Shown here piece after piece: positions 6,493-8,448 of a DNA stretch of 8,448 bases; the stretch's first letter is position 1, and every line of letters begins with the position of its first letter. The stretch is from Bacteroidota bacterium (GTDB lineage Bacteria > Bacteroidota > Ignavibacteria > Ignavibacteriales > Melioribacteraceae): NCBI GenBank assembly GCA_021814855.1, contig JAKAHQ010000049.1, positions 1 to 8,448 of the forward strand. The letters run 5' to 3'. Both the position numbers and the translations under genes were made by a program. The notes under the pieces were generated by a model. That model saw only the letters and a program-made list of their open reading frames with translations. It searched no databases and had not been told where the DNA came from.

Positions 6493-8429
6493 AGACTTAA
6501 TATCAGCCACAAAAGGACTAATGCAATCCCGGCCATCATAATAACTGCGTAGGACTGCGCTATACCTGTTTGAATTTTGCGAACCGTACCCGAAATTTTA
6601 TCAATCACTTTGGCCGCGCCGTTCACCGTGCCGTCAATTATAATATTGTCAGCAAACTTCCATAAAATTTTCTCGCTGCCCTTTTGAATCGGCTGCACGA
6701 CTGCCGCTTCATAAACTTCGTCCACAAAATATTTATTAAGAAGCAAATTGTATAATCTTTTGAAACGGCTGGAAATATTTTCCGCAATCTTCGGTCTCTT
6801 TGTGTACACATGCAGCGCTAAATAAATACCGGCAAGAGCGAGCGCAATTGAAAATGCCATGAATAAAATCTCTTCGAAATGAGAATGCGAATTATATAAA
6901 GCTAATCTCGCCTCGGCCGGTGCGTAAATCGGCTCCAACCAATTCTCAAATAAATTTCCGTTTGCGCCTGCAAAAACTTTAGGTAAACCAATGTAACCGC
7001 CAACTACCGATAAAAACGCAAGTATCATTAAGGGCACGGTCATTACTGACGGCGACTCGTGCGGATGTACGTGATGATGATCAAACCTTTCTTTGCCGTA
7101 AAAAGTAAGCGAGACTAATCGGAACATGTAAAACGCAGTAAGCAATGCCGTTATTGCGCCGATGAGCCAGAAGATAAATCCTCCGTTTGAATATGCGTTC
7201 CATAGAATCTCATCTTTGCTGAAGAAACCCGATAAACCCGGTACGCCTGAGATAGCGAGAGCAGCAATGAAAAAAGTTAAATACGTCCTCGGCATATATT
7301 TTTTCAAGCCGCCGTACTTTTGGATATTCTGCTCTTCATGCATGCCATGAATTACCGAGCCGGCGCCCAAGAATAAAAGAGCTTTGAAGAACGCGTGCGT
7401 CATAACATGAAAGATGGATGCGGAAAATGCGCCTACGCCAGCGGCTAAAAACATATATCCAAGTTGACTTACAGTTGAGTATGCCAGGACTTTTTTAATA
7501 TCGTTTTGAACGAGTCCGATCGTTGCGGCCATAAGCGCGGTGAGAACACCGATTACAGCTACAAGAGTCATTATCGCCGGAGCCGATGCAAATAAAATTG
7601 AAGTGCGGGAGACCATATATACACCCGCTGTAACCATTGTTGCGGCATGAATTAAAGCCGAAACAGGAGTTGGACCGGCCATAGCATCCGGCAGCCAGAC
7701 AAACAAAGGTATCTGTGCGGATTTACCGGTTGCGCCGATAAAAAGGAACAATGCAATAAGGGTAAAAGTTGATTGAGAAACCGAGAAGGCCTGTGCTCGC
7801 ATAAATACTTCTTTAAAATTCAGAGAGTCGAATGTTAGATAAATCAAAAACATTCCGAGCAGGAACCCGAAATCTCCAATTCGATTAACAACAAACGCTT
7901 TCTTGGCCGCTTGCGAAGTCGTGCCCTTTTCAAATTTTCTATCGTACCAAAAACCGATAAGTAAGTAAGAACATAACCCTACGCCTTCCCACCCTAAAAA
8001 CAAAACAACAAAGTTGTCTCCGAGCACAAGATTCATCATGGCAAAGATGAAGAGATTTAAGTACGCAAAGAATCTCCAGAATCCTTTGTCGCCGTGCATG
8101 TATCCGATTGAATAGACATGAATTAAAAACCCAACGCCGGTAACGATGAGCGACATTGTAAGCGAAAGCTGGTCGACAAGGTAAGCGAAATGAATGTGGA
8201 GATTTCCAACGCTTAGCCATGAAAATAATTCTACGGTATTCGATCTTTCTTCCGCCGGTAAACCAAGTGTTTCAATAAACGCACCAAGAACAACAAGAAA
8301 GGATAATCCAACAGCCGCGCTGCCGATTATACCGATAATTTTTTCGTTCTTAATTTTTCTTCCGAACAATCCGTTAATCAAAAAACCGATCATCGGCAAA
8401 AGCACTGTTAGATATATATAGTTTATCAT
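6489..8429 (-). CDS. nuoL: NADH-quinone oxidoreductase subunit L (complex I antiporter-like subunit with lateral helix)
   Basis: This 646-residue protein is the distal antiporter-like subunit of complex I. Counting from the ATG at 8427-8429, key residues are E148 in GWEGVGLCSYLLIGFW, D186 in NRIGDFG, K236 in GATGKSAQIPLFVW, H261 in LIHAATMV, K349 in THAFFKALLF, and K405-D406 in GFFSKDEIL. These match E. coli NuoL E144, D178, K229, H254, K342 and K399-D400. After the core helices, a His-rich loop (DHHHVHPHESP, about 449-459) leads to further helices, and residues about 515-620 hold the amphipathic lateral-helix region before a final membrane segment. A GTG two codons upstream (8433-8435) is in frame, but the ATG is preferred: it follows AAGTGG, gives the usual NuoL N-terminus (MINYIYLTVLLP), and forms a TAATG overlap with the probable end of nuoK. 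Length is normal for the family. Confidence 0.97.
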   Translation of the reverse strand: MINYIYLTVLLPMIGFLINGLFGRKIKNEKIIGIIGSAAVGLSFLVVLGAFIETLGLPAEERSNTVELFSWLSVGNLHIHFAYLVDQLSLTMSLIVTGVGFLIHVYSIGYMHGDKGFWRFFAYLNLFIFAMMNLVLGDNFVVLFLGWEGVGLCSYLLIGFWYDRKFEKGTTSQAAKKAFVVNRIGDFGFLLGMFLIYLTFDSLNFKEVFMRAQAFSVSQSTFTLIALFLFIGATGKSAQIPLFVWLPDAMAGPTPVSALIHAATMVTAGVYMVSRTSILFASAPAIMTLVAVIGVLTALMAATIGLVQNDIKKVLAYSTVSQLGYMFLAAGVGAFSASIFHVMTHAFFKALLFLGAGSVIHGMHEEQNIQKYGGLKKYMPRTYLTFFIAALAISGVPGLSGFFSKDEILWNAYSNGGFIFWLIGAITALLTAFYMFRLVSLTFYGKERFDHHHVHPHESPSVMTVPLMILAFLSVVGGYIGLPKVFAGANGNLFENWLEPIYAPAEARLALYNSHSHFEEILFMAFSIALALAGIYLALHVYTKRPKIAENISSRFKRLYNLLLNKYFVDEVYEAAVVQPIQKGSEKILWKFADNIIIDGTVNGAAKVIDKISGTVRKIQTGIAQSYAVIMMAGIALVLLWLILSL

Positions 8430-8448
8430 TACCACTTGAATATGTTTA
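8429..8448 (-). CDS. nuoK: Probable 3' end of nuoK (complex I subunit K), only the last codons present
   Basis: Reading in from the right edge on the minus strand, one frame ends with N-I-F-K-W followed by TAA at 8429-8431, preceded by a partial codon ending in TA. The stop shares its last A with the nuoL ATG (TAATG), a common form of translational coupling. nuoK almost always precedes nuoL, and a short ending with a K-W tail is seen in NuoK proteins of some lineages. The reading rests on six codons plus gene order, so it is inference. Confidence 0.5.

Noticed and set aside
7939..8220. Minus-strand 93-codon frame inside nuoL
   Set aside because: It is an alternate frame of nuoL, rich in arginine and cysteine as expected for an out-of-frame reading of a membrane protein gene.
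3445..8429. NuoL/M/N-like genes as an Mrp antiporter or a membrane-bound hydrogenase rather than complex I
   Set aside because: Order K-L-M-N, the NuoL C-terminal lateral-helix region, and the specific residue patterns (glutamate in NuoM, lysine in NuoN and NuoL distal channels) fit complex I; no Mrp-specific small subunits or hydrogenase subunits are present in the window.
8430..8435. GTG start for nuoL two codons upstream of the ATG
   Set aside because: It has no binding site, gives an atypical N-terminus, and the ATG forms a TAATG junction with the probable nuoK stop.

Overview
The window is a compact, one-directional piece of a bacterial chromosome. Every gene I can support lies on the minus strand, so in transcription order it reads from right to left. 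Moderate to low GC, weak Shine-Dalgarno signals and the style of the complex I proteins suggest a member of the Bacteroidota/Chlorobi/Ignavibacteriota group. This placement is an impression from the sequence, not a proven classification.

Right part (about 3445-8448): the distal end of a respiratory complex I (nuo) operon. It holds the last few codons of a probable nuoK, then complete nuoL, nuoM and nuoN. These three encode the antiporter-like membrane subunits that form the proton-pumping arm of NADH:quinone oxidoreductase. All three keep the charged residues in their membrane helices known to matter for proton translocation, so they look functional.

Middle (1767-3332): a full-length bifunctional NAD(P)H-hydrate epimerase/dehydratase, an enzyme that repairs damaged NADH and NADPH. 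It follows nuoN after about 110 bases. Its stop lies 35 bases inside the next gene, a small VanZ-family membrane protein (1355-1801).

Left part (1-1278): an ABC transporter ATPase of the iron-siderophore/haem/cobalamin importer type, with no permease or binding protein beside it in the window. Two bases after its stop comes a multi-pass membrane protein of unknown function, which runs off the left edge.

Working together: nuoK-L-M-N build one complex, and the NAD(P)HX repair enzyme acts on the same cofactor that complex I consumes, so its position is metabolically sensible. VanZ, the ATPase and the unknown membrane protein have no evident link to respiration. The only notable non-coding structure is a GC-rich, self-complementary element in the nuoL-nuoM gap. 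It resembles a dispersed intergenic repeat and shares an 11-base core with the nuoN-nnr gap. I see no CRISPR array, RNA gene, mobile element or strong terminator. No gap between genes exceeds about 112 bases. I found no clearly novel system here.
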